A stretch of DNA of 64,000 nucleotides. Origin: Molossus alvarezi. Taxonomy: Eukaryota > Chordata > Mammalia > Chiroptera > Molossidae. Each line of letters begins with the position of its first letter. Within the stretch, counting starts at the first letter, position 1. The notes under the pieces were generated by a model. That model was not told the DNA's origin. It saw only the letters and a program-made list of their open reading frames with translations, and searched no databases. The stretch lies in assembly GCA_037176705.1 (NCBI GenBank), contig CM073887.1:58117001-58181000 (forward strand). Direction: 5' to 3'. The translations under genes were made by a program, and so were the position numbers. Positions 52,153 to 62,094 of the stretch are shown in pieces.

Positions 52153-53820
52153 GTGAGTGAGTGCGGCTCCCAGAGGTGGGACGCTGGGGGCAGGTTCCTG
52201 CGGGGGTGGGGGTGGGGGTGGGGGTGGGGGTGGGGGTTGTTCAAGCTTTATTTTCTTGCTGTAACATTACCTCCATGAGCAAAGGTAGGAATGCATGGTC
52301 TTCATCTGCTTACTATGAATAGCTTTTTGGGGGTGGGGCAGTTTATTTCTAGATTTCACTTGTTTCTGTCTTAAAAACCGCTTTCTCTTTCTGAATAGTT
52401 TCTCTTGGAGGTTTATATTTGGGGGGTGTGGGGGAGGCAGACCCCTGACTTCCAGCATATACTTCTTTTCTTCTTAAAATAACATTTTCTTTCAAATGCC
52501 CTCAGCCCCCTTGTAGACTGATGTCTCTGCCACCTGCCCTGGACAGGTGACCTTTCCCCAGTGATTATAGCGTCTGACCTAAATCAAATATTACTTTTAA
52601 TGTCCTCCCCACCCATTCACTCAAGTCTACAGTCTGCTCTTTCTACTTTGAGACCCAGGCAGGCTGGGCAGGTAACAGGGCTTGGAAACATGCATGCCCC
52701 CTCTCCTCCCGCCTTGGCCTCTGGCTTTGGGGGTCCCTGAAACAAAAGTTCCCGAAGCCCCGTGTGGTGGGGCCTTGTTTTCTGTTCTCAGTGCAGCATG
52801 AATGTGTTGGAACAAGGGAGATGGCAGATGGGGTTTAGGCTGTTGAGAAGAATGACATCGTTTTAGGAAACCACTTGCTTCGTTTAATATTTAATATTCT
52901 CCCCTCCATCGCGCCCCATGCAAAGCAGGGGCAGCGGTTAACACACCTCTAGACCACCCTCCCTCTGCTTTTATTTTGTACAGAGTTGACTCCCTCTGGG
53001 TGGCTTTTGTTTCTCGAGTGAGAAAGACTGGCCGCAGGATCCCTGTCCTCCTTGGGCTGGCTCTGGTGCGGATAGCTTCCCCGCGCTCGTGCTGTTGGGA
53101 CCCTAGGGGCGCAGGCAGGGCGCGCGGCCTGGGCTCTCCTGCCCCTCCCCAGGGGCCCTATTCTGGGGAGTCCTAAGAGACTGAGCTGGGATTAGGAGCT
53201 AGACTAGAATGTATACAGGAACACTGCACACCTTTCCGGAGGTGCCACCTCCACTGTGACTGAACCCAAAAGAAGGGGGCTCATACCTGCCCCCCTCCTT
53301 ATCTCCAAATAAAGATGTGGTGGGTGGGGTGGGGTATCCAGCTGGGTATGAGTTTTCTGTTCAAAATCCACAACTTCAGGACCACCTTGCCATTTCTAAT
53401 CCAGGTCCTTTCGGGGCACAGTCTTAGGTCCCCTGTGGAGGTGGGGTGAGGTATCTGCAGCTGACGCTGGCTCCTCCCTCTCTACATGGCCTCTAGTCCC
53501 ACCAACACCCCAAGCCCAGGCTGTAGAAAGGCTCCTGACATCTTAGTAGCTGAGTATATTCCTGTGGATATTCTTTTTCCCTTCACGAGGTAGGAATTTG
53601 CAGAGATGCATAAAGACATCACTCTAGGGGCAAGTACTAGCTCCCCTCTAGTTGAGATCTCTTTTGCTGGGTGCTGCCCCCACCCCAAAAGTAAGCAGAA
53701 AGGTCCAGACCAGAGTTCCTGAGGCAAAGGGTGGTTGTGACATTGAACAAATTACTGGGCAAATGACCTGCAAAGTAATGCCATCTGCAGCTCTGGGACA
53801 TCAAATGCTTGGCACTAGGT
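52153..53820 (+). other. Repeat-poor stretch, possible intron with acceptor at 52983
   Basis: No interspersed repeat is recognised. A long pyrimidine tract followed by TTATTTTGTACAG|AGTTGAC (AG at 52982-52983) is a fair splice acceptor. A 66-codon frame reads on from it to a stop at 53174-53176. CpG-containing GC-rich sequence also lies at 53085-53170. No gene is identified. Confidence 0.3.
52202..52236 (+). repeat. (GGGGGT)n, G-quadruplex-forming tract
   Basis: Six consecutive G5 runs separated by single T residues, 50 bases downstream of the candidate splice donor. Such single-base loops predict very stable parallel quadruplexes. Confidence 0.9.
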
Positions 53821-53891
53821 TTTATTTATTTATTTTATTATTCTTTTCAAAATGTTAGCTTACAGGACCAGAGGGCCCTTAGTGGCAGAGA

Positions 53892-53931
53892 GCAAGTGAG
53901 GGAGATTCTATGCAAGTGAGGGAGATTCTAT
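53892..53931 (+). repeat. Exact 20-bp tandem duplication
   Basis: GCAAGTGAGGGAGATTCTAT occurs twice head to tail (53892-53911 and 53912-53931). Confidence 0.95.
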
Positions 53932-54337
53932 TCTAGGATCTTTCAACCCTGCTGCCTTTATGGTGACAGACAGGCAAGGGCTTTTGGTGATACCCTCCGG
54001 CAAGGCCAAGCCTGTGCAACGGAGGAGACAGGACTGACTTAGCCCAGTGAGAGGGCCAGCTCATCAGAACCCTCAGGCTCTCCCCTCCAAGTGCAGACCT
54101 TGGACTGGCTGGGGCCCTCTGAGAATACAGTGTTGAGAATCCAGCTCTGCTGAGTTAGAATCTGCATTTGAAATTGATCCTGGGTGAGCCCTGTACTGGT
54201 CAGAATAAGGAGGCCCTGGGGGTGTCACTGGGTCCCAATGTTCCTGGCTGACAACCAGGCTAATCATGGCACCTGTATGATAGAGTTCCTGGCAGGTCTG
54301 GCCTGGTGATTTGAAGTGTTGGGTGCATAGTAGGTGC
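53932..54337. other. Unassigned stretch
   Basis: Nothing is recognised. Confidence 0.35.
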
Positions 54338-54555
54338 AAATGCATTTATCTTGAGATAGAGCAGGAGAGAGAGAGGGAGGAAGAGAGAGAGAAACATCGA
54401 TGTAAGAGAGACACATCATGTGGTCACCACCCACATGACCCCAACCAGAGCTGAGGACAAACCACCTGAGGTACGTGCCCTTAGTGAGAAACGAACCCAG
54501 GCTTCTCTGGTCCGTGGGCCGATGCTCTAACTGCTGAGCCAAACTGGCCAGGGCC
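54338..54555 (-). mobile_element. VES SINE, type I, without tail
   Basis: The head is near consensus (GCTGAGCCAAACTGGCCAGG), but the copy stops at TGCATTTATCTTGAGATAG. It lacks the conserved CCTCrGGTGAGGAT box and any poly-A. No clear TSD. Confidence 0.9.
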
Positions 54556-54699
54556 AAAGTTTTTCTTTTAAATTCATTTTTTGTTTGTTTCTCTTTTTAA
54601 AAAAATTAAAAAAATGTCACTGGATACAATTACATTGAATTTTAAAAGAAAGAAAAAGGACATCAGTTTTTGATGTATTGGCTACTTTTAAATTACTTG

Positions 54700-55020
54700 C
54701 CAGAGCAAGGGTGTGTGTCCAATTTCTTTTCTTTTTTAATTGTAAAAACACCCAATGTAAAATTTACCATTTTAAAATGAACAATTCAGCAGCACTAAGT
54801 ACATTCACAGTGTTGTGCAACCATCAACTCTATTTAGTTCCAGAACATTTCCATCTCCCTGAAGAAAGACCCTGTCCCCATAGCAGTCACTCCCCATTTC
54901 CTCTCCCCCAGCCCCCCCTGGCAACCACTAATCTGCCTTCTGTCTCTGTGGATTTGCCTGTTCTTTATATTTCATACACGTGGAACCATGTAATGGGTGG
55001 CCTTTGTGTCTGGCTTCATT
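54700..55020 (-). mobile_element. L1M 3' UTR/ORF2 end
   Basis: AATGTAAAATTTACCATTTT, ACATTCACAGTGTTGTGCAA and GTGGATTTGCCTGTTCTTTA in reverse. Confidence 0.8.
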
Positions 55021-56040
55021 TACTTCTGGTTTCTTCTGTGGTTCACATTTCCTTCCTTCCCTTCTTCCACATGCCCTACCCATCCCTCCCCTAAATCACG
55101 CAGGTCACATATGAGTAACAAAAACCATATTAGAAACACAATTCACATGTTAATTCTTAGTGACCAAGAACAAAGTATAGGGATTTTCAGTCTCCAAACA
55201 TTTTTTTCAGGACTGGACGCCAGGGCTACTCATTTTTTTCTGAAGTGGCTCCCACTTTTGGTATCCCATAATTTCTCTCCAGCAAAAACCATCACTAAAA
55301 TTTCTTTCAGCCCCAAGGGGAGGTAGTTTTTAGACCATTTCTCCAGAGTTTTCAGATCCCAAGATGCACGATAATTGACTCATGGGGGCACACAGCTGGC
55401 ACGCAATAAATATTTGTTGGATGAAAAAAGCAGTCAGCACTGGTAATTACCACTGTCATGAAGTGATGTTTTAATATATTAATACACTGATACCACATAA
55501 GCCACTGACTGGCTGAGGGAAGGAACGAGTGGTGGAGATAATGAAACTCCTATCAGTACTAAATTCTGAGAAGTCAAAAATATGTATTAAGAGGGAAAAA
55601 ATTTCAAAGATGTAGCACGTAGGCAAAACTACTTACCCACTCCTGCTGAGAACATCTTAAAGAGCAGATGTATAATGGTTTCATTTAAGGGAGCAATGTT
55701 AGAGGAATACTTTCCCCCTGGGAGAAGTTTAACTTTTTTCCTGGCAGTCTGTCCTTTTTCCTTTAATTTTCCAATGTTTTTGGAATCAAGCAAGTTGGAG
55801 AGAGAGAGGGAGGAAGGGAGGAAGGGAGGGGGAGAGAGCAAGAAAGGGAAGGAGAAAGAGAGAGAGAAAAGAATGATAAATTGTGCCGAGCATGAACGTT
55901 GGTCTGGCTGCAATATTGCCCAGCTTAGACAAGGGGAATCATTGATTTACCTTTTAACAAGTACTATGCATACTTCCTGCTGGCCAGGTACTGCACTAGG
56001 CTTTGAGGATTCAGCAGAGAATACAATCATAATGGTAGTT
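55021..56040. other. Unassigned stretch with a polypurine tract
   Basis: CACGCAATAAATATTTGTTG at 55400 is an L2 3'-end-like scrap. A purine-rich block lies at 55797-55877 (see separate entry). No gene. Confidence 0.35.
55797..55877 (+). repeat. Polypurine tract
   Basis: About 80 bases, nearly all A and G (GAGGAAGGGAGGAAGG...). Unlike the other GA tracts it is not inside a recognisable SINE. Confidence 0.85.
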
Positions 56041-56041
56041 C

Positions 56042-56262
56042 GCAGTCATAATAACAGCAAACATACATTTAAGGCTTACTATGTATGGGACGCTGTCCTG
56101 AGCATGTTACATAGAATGAAATTATTTTACCTCTACAGCAACTCTGTGAAGTGCTTACTCTTATCATCCTCATTTTACAGATGAGGACACTGCAGCCCAG
56201 AGAGGTGAAGTGATTTGCCCAGGGTCACACAGCAGGATTTGGCAGATCTAGGCTCTGAGCCC
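56042..56262 (-). mobile_element. MIR element
   Basis: GGCTTACTATGTATGGGACG, CCTCATTTTACAGATGAGGA and AGAGAGGTGAAGTGATTTGC, reverse, near full length. Confidence 0.85.
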
Positions 56263-56874
56263 AAGCAGGCTGGGGGCATTTCTTCACCAACTCCTATCAG
56301 CTACTGGTTGGGGGATTTTTTAAGGGTATTAACTCCCCAGTACCTCTGGCCTGTCCCTTGCTCCTGTTGCCAGAATGAGCCCCGTGCAGGGAGTGACGGG
56401 TGTTGGAGGTAGGGAGCCATGGGCACATATGGGCAGGTGATAGGTGTAGGCAGTGGTAGAATTCTCTTGGATGTTTCATAGCAGAAGCATCTTTTATGCT
56501 GGATTTTGGGGTGGGGAGATGGAAGGACATTCAGGGTAGAGACAAAGAGGCGTGGAAGTTGGGGTGTGTTTAGGATTGCTAGTGGGGAGTCCTTTGGGGT
56601 TGGCAAATAGGTAATCTGATAGTTTAAGATGAATAGAAGGGAAGAGAGACTGAGGGAGGGATGAACGCGGAGGAAAGGTAATTGTCCATCTGGGTGGGGC
56701 AAATGAGTGCCTGAACCAGGGTAAATGGGAGGGGAAGTAGAAGGAAAGATGAGCAGCCCTGATGATAAATAGAATGTGGGGTGAAGGAGAAGGGGGCCCA
56801 CAATGGTTGGGGTGATCAAGTCTACTGCATATTGGGTTCCTTGCAAATTTGACCATTACAGGGTACCTGTGAAC
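56263..56874. other. Unassigned stretch with long reverse-strand frames
   Basis: The reverse frame at 56301-56846 is open for 181 codons and is proline- and serine-rich. The plus strand is simply G-rich (GGGGTGGGGAGATGGAAGG...). No known domain; probably chance. Confidence 0.3.
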
Positions 56875-57296
56875 ACCTGCATCAGGTCATATCCCTCCTT
56901 TGCTTAGACCCTTCCATGGATCCCACCTCACTCAGAGCAAAAGCCAAGTCTCCCGAGGCCCACAAGGTCCTGCACCATCTGTCCCAGTCACCTCCCTGCC
57001 AGCATCTACTTCTATCTGTCCCCTCATTCACTCAACTCCAGCCACACAGGCTTCCTTGTTGTTCCTTGAACACACTGAGCATGTTCTTGCTCCAGGGCCT
57101 TTGCACAGGCTGTTCCCTCTGCCTGAAATACTCTTCCCCCAGACATTCTCTTGCCTCCTCCCTCACTTCCTTCAGGTCTTTACTGCAGTGTTTCTTTCTC
57201 ACGAGAGCTTTTTCTGGCCACCTTCTCTAAATGACAATCCACTTCCCCTTCCCTCTTCCTGCCTCCATTTTCTTTTCTCCATGTGACATTCTACAT
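56875..57296 (+). mobile_element. LINE-2 3' fragment, left part
   Basis: CTCCAGGGCCTTTGCACAGG, CTGTTCCCTCTGCCTGAAAT, CCTTCAGGTCTTTACTGC: the L2 3' end in sense. Continues after the SINE. Confidence 0.8.
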
Positions 57297-57519
57297 TTTT
57301 TTTTAAAATTCTCACCTGAAGATATGTTTTTATTGATTTTTGGAGAGAAAGGAAGGAAGGGAGGGAGAGAACATCTGTGTGAGAGAGTGACATTGATTAG
57401 TCACCTTCCCAAGCGGGGATTGAAACTGCAACCTAAGTATGTGTCCTGATCGGGAATCGAACCTGCAACCTTTTTGGTGTATGGGATGATGCTCCATCCA
57501 ATTGAGTCACCTGGCCAGG
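57297..57519 (-). mobile_element. VES SINE, type I
   Basis: 14-bp TSD GTGACATTCT(A/G)CAT at 57283-57296 and 57520-57533. Confidence 0.95.
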
Positions 57520-57533
57520 GTGACATTCTGCAT

Positions 57534-57715
57534 ATTTTAACTGTTTAACTTGTTTCTTGTCCATCTACCCCACTAGAATGTCAACTCTACCAGGGCAGGA
57601 ACCTTTGTCCTGGTCTAACAGAATCTAAAACAGTGCCTGGCACACGGTAGACACTCAATAAATATCGCTGGATGAATGGGTGAGTGAATGAATGAATGAA
57701 TGAATGAGTGATGCG
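57534..57715 (+). mobile_element. LINE-2 3' fragment, right part, with (GAAT)n end
   Basis: CAGTGCCTGGCACACGGTAG, ACTCAATAAATATCGCTGGA, then a GAATGAATGAAT run: the typical L2 terminus. Confidence 0.85.
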
Positions 57716-58400
57716 GAGGATAATGAATCTATGAACTGAAGTTGGGAGAAAGAATTCAGCTTGAGATTTAGTGGTTCCTGTGGCTCCTGCCCAACACCCA
57801 CACTCCAGGGGTCTCCCTTGGAGTTTACCAGACAAAACCATCCAGTGACCCCTGGCAGTGTGTTCACCCAGGTGGGAGGGAGCATATGTGTTGCTGTGCT
57901 GGGAGTGGCCAGCAAGGGAGAAAACAAATGAAAAGTGAGACCAGCTGTGACACACTTTCTTCCCGCTAGGGGATGGATCTTTGCAGCCGTACTCAGGTCT
58001 CTGCTGGCGTGCTGGACTCACTCTAGTCTTCAGCCTTTGCCATCTGCCTGTCATTTTATTTAGCTCTGTTCTCATGTATATGGGGCAATTCTGGATTTTG
58101 CCCTAAGTGATGAGTTTTTGCTGGCCCTGACTTATTTTTCATTTCACTTTGCTCTTAGCTTCTCTCTGCAAAGGTGGGGTCTGGGGTGATTCCAATCTAC
58201 CTGAGGCAGGGTGGCTTCAGGATGTAGTCTGAGTCAGAATGAAAGTCCTTGTATGTCTATATCTACTTTTTGGTGCCTTCTGTTAGTGGGTGTCTCATGC
58301 TGTAGGGCAAGAAGGTTGAAATGCTGGAGTTACTGTGAATATTTAAGTACCTTCAAGAAAATGGGAGAATGTTTTTATATCACCTATGGAGCTACCTTTT
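57716..58400. other. Unassigned stretch
   Basis: No repeat or gene is recognised. Confidence 0.35.
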
Positions 58401-58404
58401 TTTT

Positions 58405-59510
58405 TGACACTTAAAAATAATTTACCCTTTTAACCATTTTCAGTGGTATTAAGTACATTCATATTATGGTGCCACCAACATCACCACCCATCTCCAGAAC
58501 TTGTTCATTTTCCCAAACTGAAACTCTGTCCCTATGTAACACTAATTTCCCATCCCTTCCCCCAACCTCTGGCACCCACCATTTTACTTTCTTTTTTAAA
58601 TGTTTTTATTGATATTTTTTAGAGAGAGAGAGGAAGAAAGAAAGATATAGAAACATCAACGTGTAAGAGAAACATTGATTGGCTGCCTTCTGCACACCCC
58701 CTACTGGGGATCGAGCCCACAACCTGGGCATGTGGCCTGACTGAGAATCGAACTGGGACCTCTCAATCCATGGGATGATGCTCAATCCACTGAGCCATAC
58801 CAGCTGGGCCACCATTCTACTTTCTGTCTCCATGGATCTGACTCCTCTAGGGACCTCGCATAAGTGGAGTCAGAGAGTGTTTGTCCTTCTATGTCTGGTA
58901 TTTCACTCAGCATAATGTCCTGAAGTTTCACCCATGTTGTAGCATGTGTCAGAATGTCCTTCCTTTTTAAGGCCAAATAATAATTTATTATATGGATATA
59001 CTCATTTTGTTTAACCATTAATCCATCAATGGACACAGGTTGTTTCTCTGTTATTAATTTATACCCCACCAACAGTGCACAAGGTCCCTTTTCTCCATAT
59101 CCTCACCAGCACTTGTGATCTCTTATCTTTTTGATGATACCCATTGTGACAGGTGTGAGGTAGTATTTCATTGTGGTTTTGATTTGCATTGCCCTGATGA
59201 TTGGTGATATTGAATACCTTTTCATGCCCCTGTTGGCCCTTTGGATGTCTTCTTTGGAAAAATGTCCTCTGCCTATTAATTGAATTGTTTTGTTTTGTTT
59301 TGCTATTGAGTTATATGAGTTCTTTAGATATTTTGGATACTATCCCCTTATCTGATATATGATTTGCAAGTACTTTCTCCCATTCTGTAGGTTGACTTTT
59401 CATTTTCCAGTTGGTTTTGTTGCTGTACCGAAACATTTTAGTCTGATGTCCTACTTGTTGATTTTCATTTTTATTGCTCCTGTTATAAGCTTTCATGTCT
59501 AGGTGGAGCC
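58405..59510 (-). mobile_element. L1M ORF2-end/3' UTR, split by a SINE
   Basis: GGTATTAAGTACATTCATAT, TCTCCATGGATCTGACTCCT, TCACTCAGCATAATGTCCTG, TCTTATCTTTTTGATGATAC and TACTATCCCCTTATCTGAT. Long, reverse, with an internal deletion near 59062. Confidence 0.85.
58593..58808 (-). mobile_element. VES SINE, type II
   Basis: 17-bp TSD CCACCATT(T/C)TACTTTCT at 58576-58592 and 58809-58825. Confidence 0.95.
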
Positions 59511-59514
59511 TTAA

Positions 59515-59928
59515 CACTCGCCCCAGACCCGGTTACCTGCTCTGGAGATTGTTTGTTCAGGGCCCAGAAATCACTTTTGCTATCAGCCAAATAAAACATC
59601 ATCCAGAAAATGACAAATACATTTGAAGGCTGGTTAAAAATGACATTTACATTATCTTCATCGCAGCTGTTAGAATCCACGCTCTGCTGAATTTCACACT
59701 CTTCAGCCTAGAACTCAGCAGAGGATACCATTTCCAGTGGTCTTAGCAACTCTCGTTTCATCCAGGGCTAGATTAAGGCACTTCATTGACTGAGATCTTA
59801 GCACATAAAGCAGGTCAGGAGGGAGGGAAACTGCCCAGGAGAAGTGAGAGAGATGAGAGGAAATGATTTCATGTAGAGATGCTGTCTTTTAGCTCTGTCT
59901 TTTTTCCCCCCGAAGAGATATCTTTGCT
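59515..59928. other. Unassigned stretch
   Basis: Nothing is recognised. Confidence 0.35.
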
Positions 59929-60180
59929 CCCCAGCTCATTGCAGCATTATTACAAAATCCAAGATATGGAGACAACGTAAATGTCCATCAGCAAATAGAT
60001 AAAGAAGATGTAGTGTGTGTACACAATGGACTATTACTCAGCCATGAGAAAGAAGGAAATTCTGCCATTTGTGAAAGCATGGATGAACTGTGAGGGTATT
60101 ATGCTAAGTGAAGTAAGCCAAAAATAAATAATGTATAGTATCATTCGTATGTGGAATCTTTTCTAAAAAACGTCAAACTT

Positions 60181-60384
60181 GCCTGACTTGTGTGACTCAG
60201 TTGGTTGAGCATCATGCCATGCACTAAGAGGTCACTGGGTAGATTCCTGGTCAGGGCACATGCTTGAGTTGGGGGCTTGATCCCCAGAAGGGGCATGCAG
60301 GAGGCAGCGAATCAATGTTTCTATCTCTCCCTCTCTCTTCTTCTCTCTCTATTCAATAAAAACATTAAAAATAAAATAAAATAG
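60181..60384 (+). mobile_element. VES SINE, type II
   Basis: Target copies AAAAACGTCAAACT (60166) and TAAAAAGTCAAACT (60385) flank it. Confidence 0.9.
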
Positions 60385-60490
60385 TAAAAAGTCAAACTCA
60401 TAGAAACAGAATATAGACAAATGGTTGCCAGGGGCTGGGGATGAGGGAAGTAGGAATAGATTGATAAAAGGGTATAAAATTTCAACTATA

Positions 60491-60614
60491 GCCCTGGCCG
60501 GTTTGGCTCAGCGGTTGGAACGTTGGCCTGCGGACCATAGAGTCCCGGGTTCAGTTCCTGCTAGGCCCTAGTGGCTAGGGGCACAAAATAAATGAATAAA
60601 TAAATAAACAAACT
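60491..60614 (+). mobile_element. Short VES SINE: tRNA-like head plus A-rich tail only
   Basis: A consensus-like head (GCCCTGGCCGGTTTGGCTC... GGGTTCAGTTCCTGC) goes through CTAGGCCCTAGTGGCTAGGG straight to an AAATAAATGAATAAAT tail. The whole CT-rich body is missing. The 10-bp TSD TTCAACTATA (60481-60490 and 60615-60624) shows it inserted in this or a later-trimmed form. Confidence 0.9.
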
Positions 60615-60839
60615 TTCAACTATAAGATAAATAAGCTCTGAGGATCTAAGTATAACATGGTGACTATAGGTGATAACACGGTGTTGTATAACTGAAATTT
60701 GTTTTAGCTCTCTTTTTAACAAATACTTTGGTGTTCTCAATAGGACTTCGCCCCTGTGTATATTCCCCTTAAATAATAAGCTTTCAAAACACAAAAAAAA
60801 CATTCATTAAATGAAACCAGGGTTGCTTCCATCAATAGT

Positions 60840-61525
60840 GTATTAGTTAGGGAATTGCTATGGATTGAATCATGTCCCCCTAAATTTATACGGTGAAGCC
60901 CTAATCCCCATTGTGTTGGTATTTGGAGATGGGAGGTCATATGGGTTAGATGAGGGTGGGGTCCTCATGATGGGATTAGTGTCTTTTTAAGAAGAAACAT
61001 CTGAGAACTTCCTCTCTGTCTTTTTCCTTCATGAGAGGAAAAGAGACCTCACCAGGAACTGAGCATGCTGGCAGCCTGGTCTCAGACTTCCAGTCCCCAG
61101 AACTGTGAGAAAATAAGTGTTTATTGTTTAAGCTTCCCGGTCTATGGTACTTTGTTATGGTAGCCTGAGCTGACTAAGGAAGGCTGCTGTAACAAATAGG
61201 CCCCCAATTGGATGAAAGGTTGAGTGCAACAGAAATGTGTTTCAACTCAGCTGATAGCCCTGGGAGGGTGTTTCTAGTCAGCAGATGGCTCTCCTCCTCC
61301 ACACAGTGATTAAGGACCTAGACTCTCACGATTTTGTGGCCTTTAGTGTCTTCCAGCCAGCCAGCAGAGGAGAAAGGGAGTGAGTTGAAGGCATACTTGC
61401 TCCTTAAAGCTTTGACCTGGGGGTAACACTTCACTTGCACCCATATCCGTGGGTAAGAATGAGTCCCATGGCCATACCAGTTCAAGAGGAGCTGGGAGTT
61501 TAGTCCCTGACCACGATGTATTCAC
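60840..61525. mobile_element. Old LTR-like repeat ('GTATTAGTTAG' family), split by a MaLR LTR
   Basis: The 5' scrap GTATTAGTTAGGGAA precedes the MaLR at 60856. The rest (GGCTGCTGTAACAAATAGGC...) follows from 61181. Confidence 0.4.
60856..61180 (+). mobile_element. MaLR-type solo LTR
   Basis: TGCTATGGATTGAATCATG, GTATTTGGAGATGGGAGG, CCAGAACTGTGAGAAAATAA and GGTCTATGGTACTTTGTTAT. Confidence 0.8.
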
Positions 61526-61574
61526 CAGGGTGTAGCCTTGATTTTGGTGGCACTACCTGTCAAATTTTAACATG

Positions 61575-61990
61575 TGAACACTTTACATCAAACTAAAAAG
61601 GTTTTGCAAAGGAACCCATCAACAAAATGAAAAGACAAACCACTGTATGGGAGAATATATTTGCCAATGATACATCTGATAAGGGGTTAATATCCAAAAC
61701 TTATAATGAACTGATAAAACTCAACGCCAAAAAAACCAATAATCCAATTAAATGGACAAAGGACCTGAATAGACACTTCTCCGAAGGGGGCATACAGATG
61801 GCCAATAGATATATGAGAAGATGCCCAATGTCACTAATCATCAGAGAAATGCAAATGTCAAGGCAGTATTATTTTTAGGAATTTATTGTACAGAAATACT
61901 TGTAACAATTCATGGAAATCTATGTACAACACAGCAGATGCAATGTTTTGGGGAATAGCCAAAAATAAAAAGACCCAGATGTCCAGATTT
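61575..61990 (+). mobile_element. L1 ORF2 fragment
   Basis: The first part reads as ORF2 over about 84 codons (61627-61878), containing [18 protein letters not shown] and [13 protein letters not shown]. It then switches to a more distal L1M-like piece (61862-61990), so an internal deletion or two fragments are joined. Confidence 0.85.
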
Positions 61991-62000
61991 CATAATATAT

Positions 62001-62051
62001 GTGAAATTACATAATTTATATATACATATACATATATATATATAATTTCAC
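62001..62051. repeat. AT-rich palindrome
   Basis: GTGAAATTA (62001-62009) and TAATTTCAC (62043-62051) are perfect inverted repeats around a TATATA-type core. Confidence 0.85.
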
Positions 62052-62094
62052 AAATTCCATGCTTGTAAAAAATTATTCTACATATATAGGATTG

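Larger units (their letters stand above)
59930..60720 (+). mobile_element. L1 ORF2-end/3' UTR, split by two SINEs
   Basis: ATGTCCATCAGCAAATAGAT, TACACAATGGACTATTACTC, GGTATTATGCTAAGTGAAGT, AATGGTTGCCAGGGGCTGG and ATGGTGACTATAGGTGATA. Not open. Confidence 0.85.

Noticed and set aside
56301..56846. 181-codon reverse-strand open frame
   Set aside because: The composition merely mirrors a G-rich plus strand, with no domain and proline/serine-rich low complexity.
61627..61878. 83-codon protein as a gene
   Set aside because: It is a decayed L1 ORF2 piece that stops after switching to a different L1 segment.
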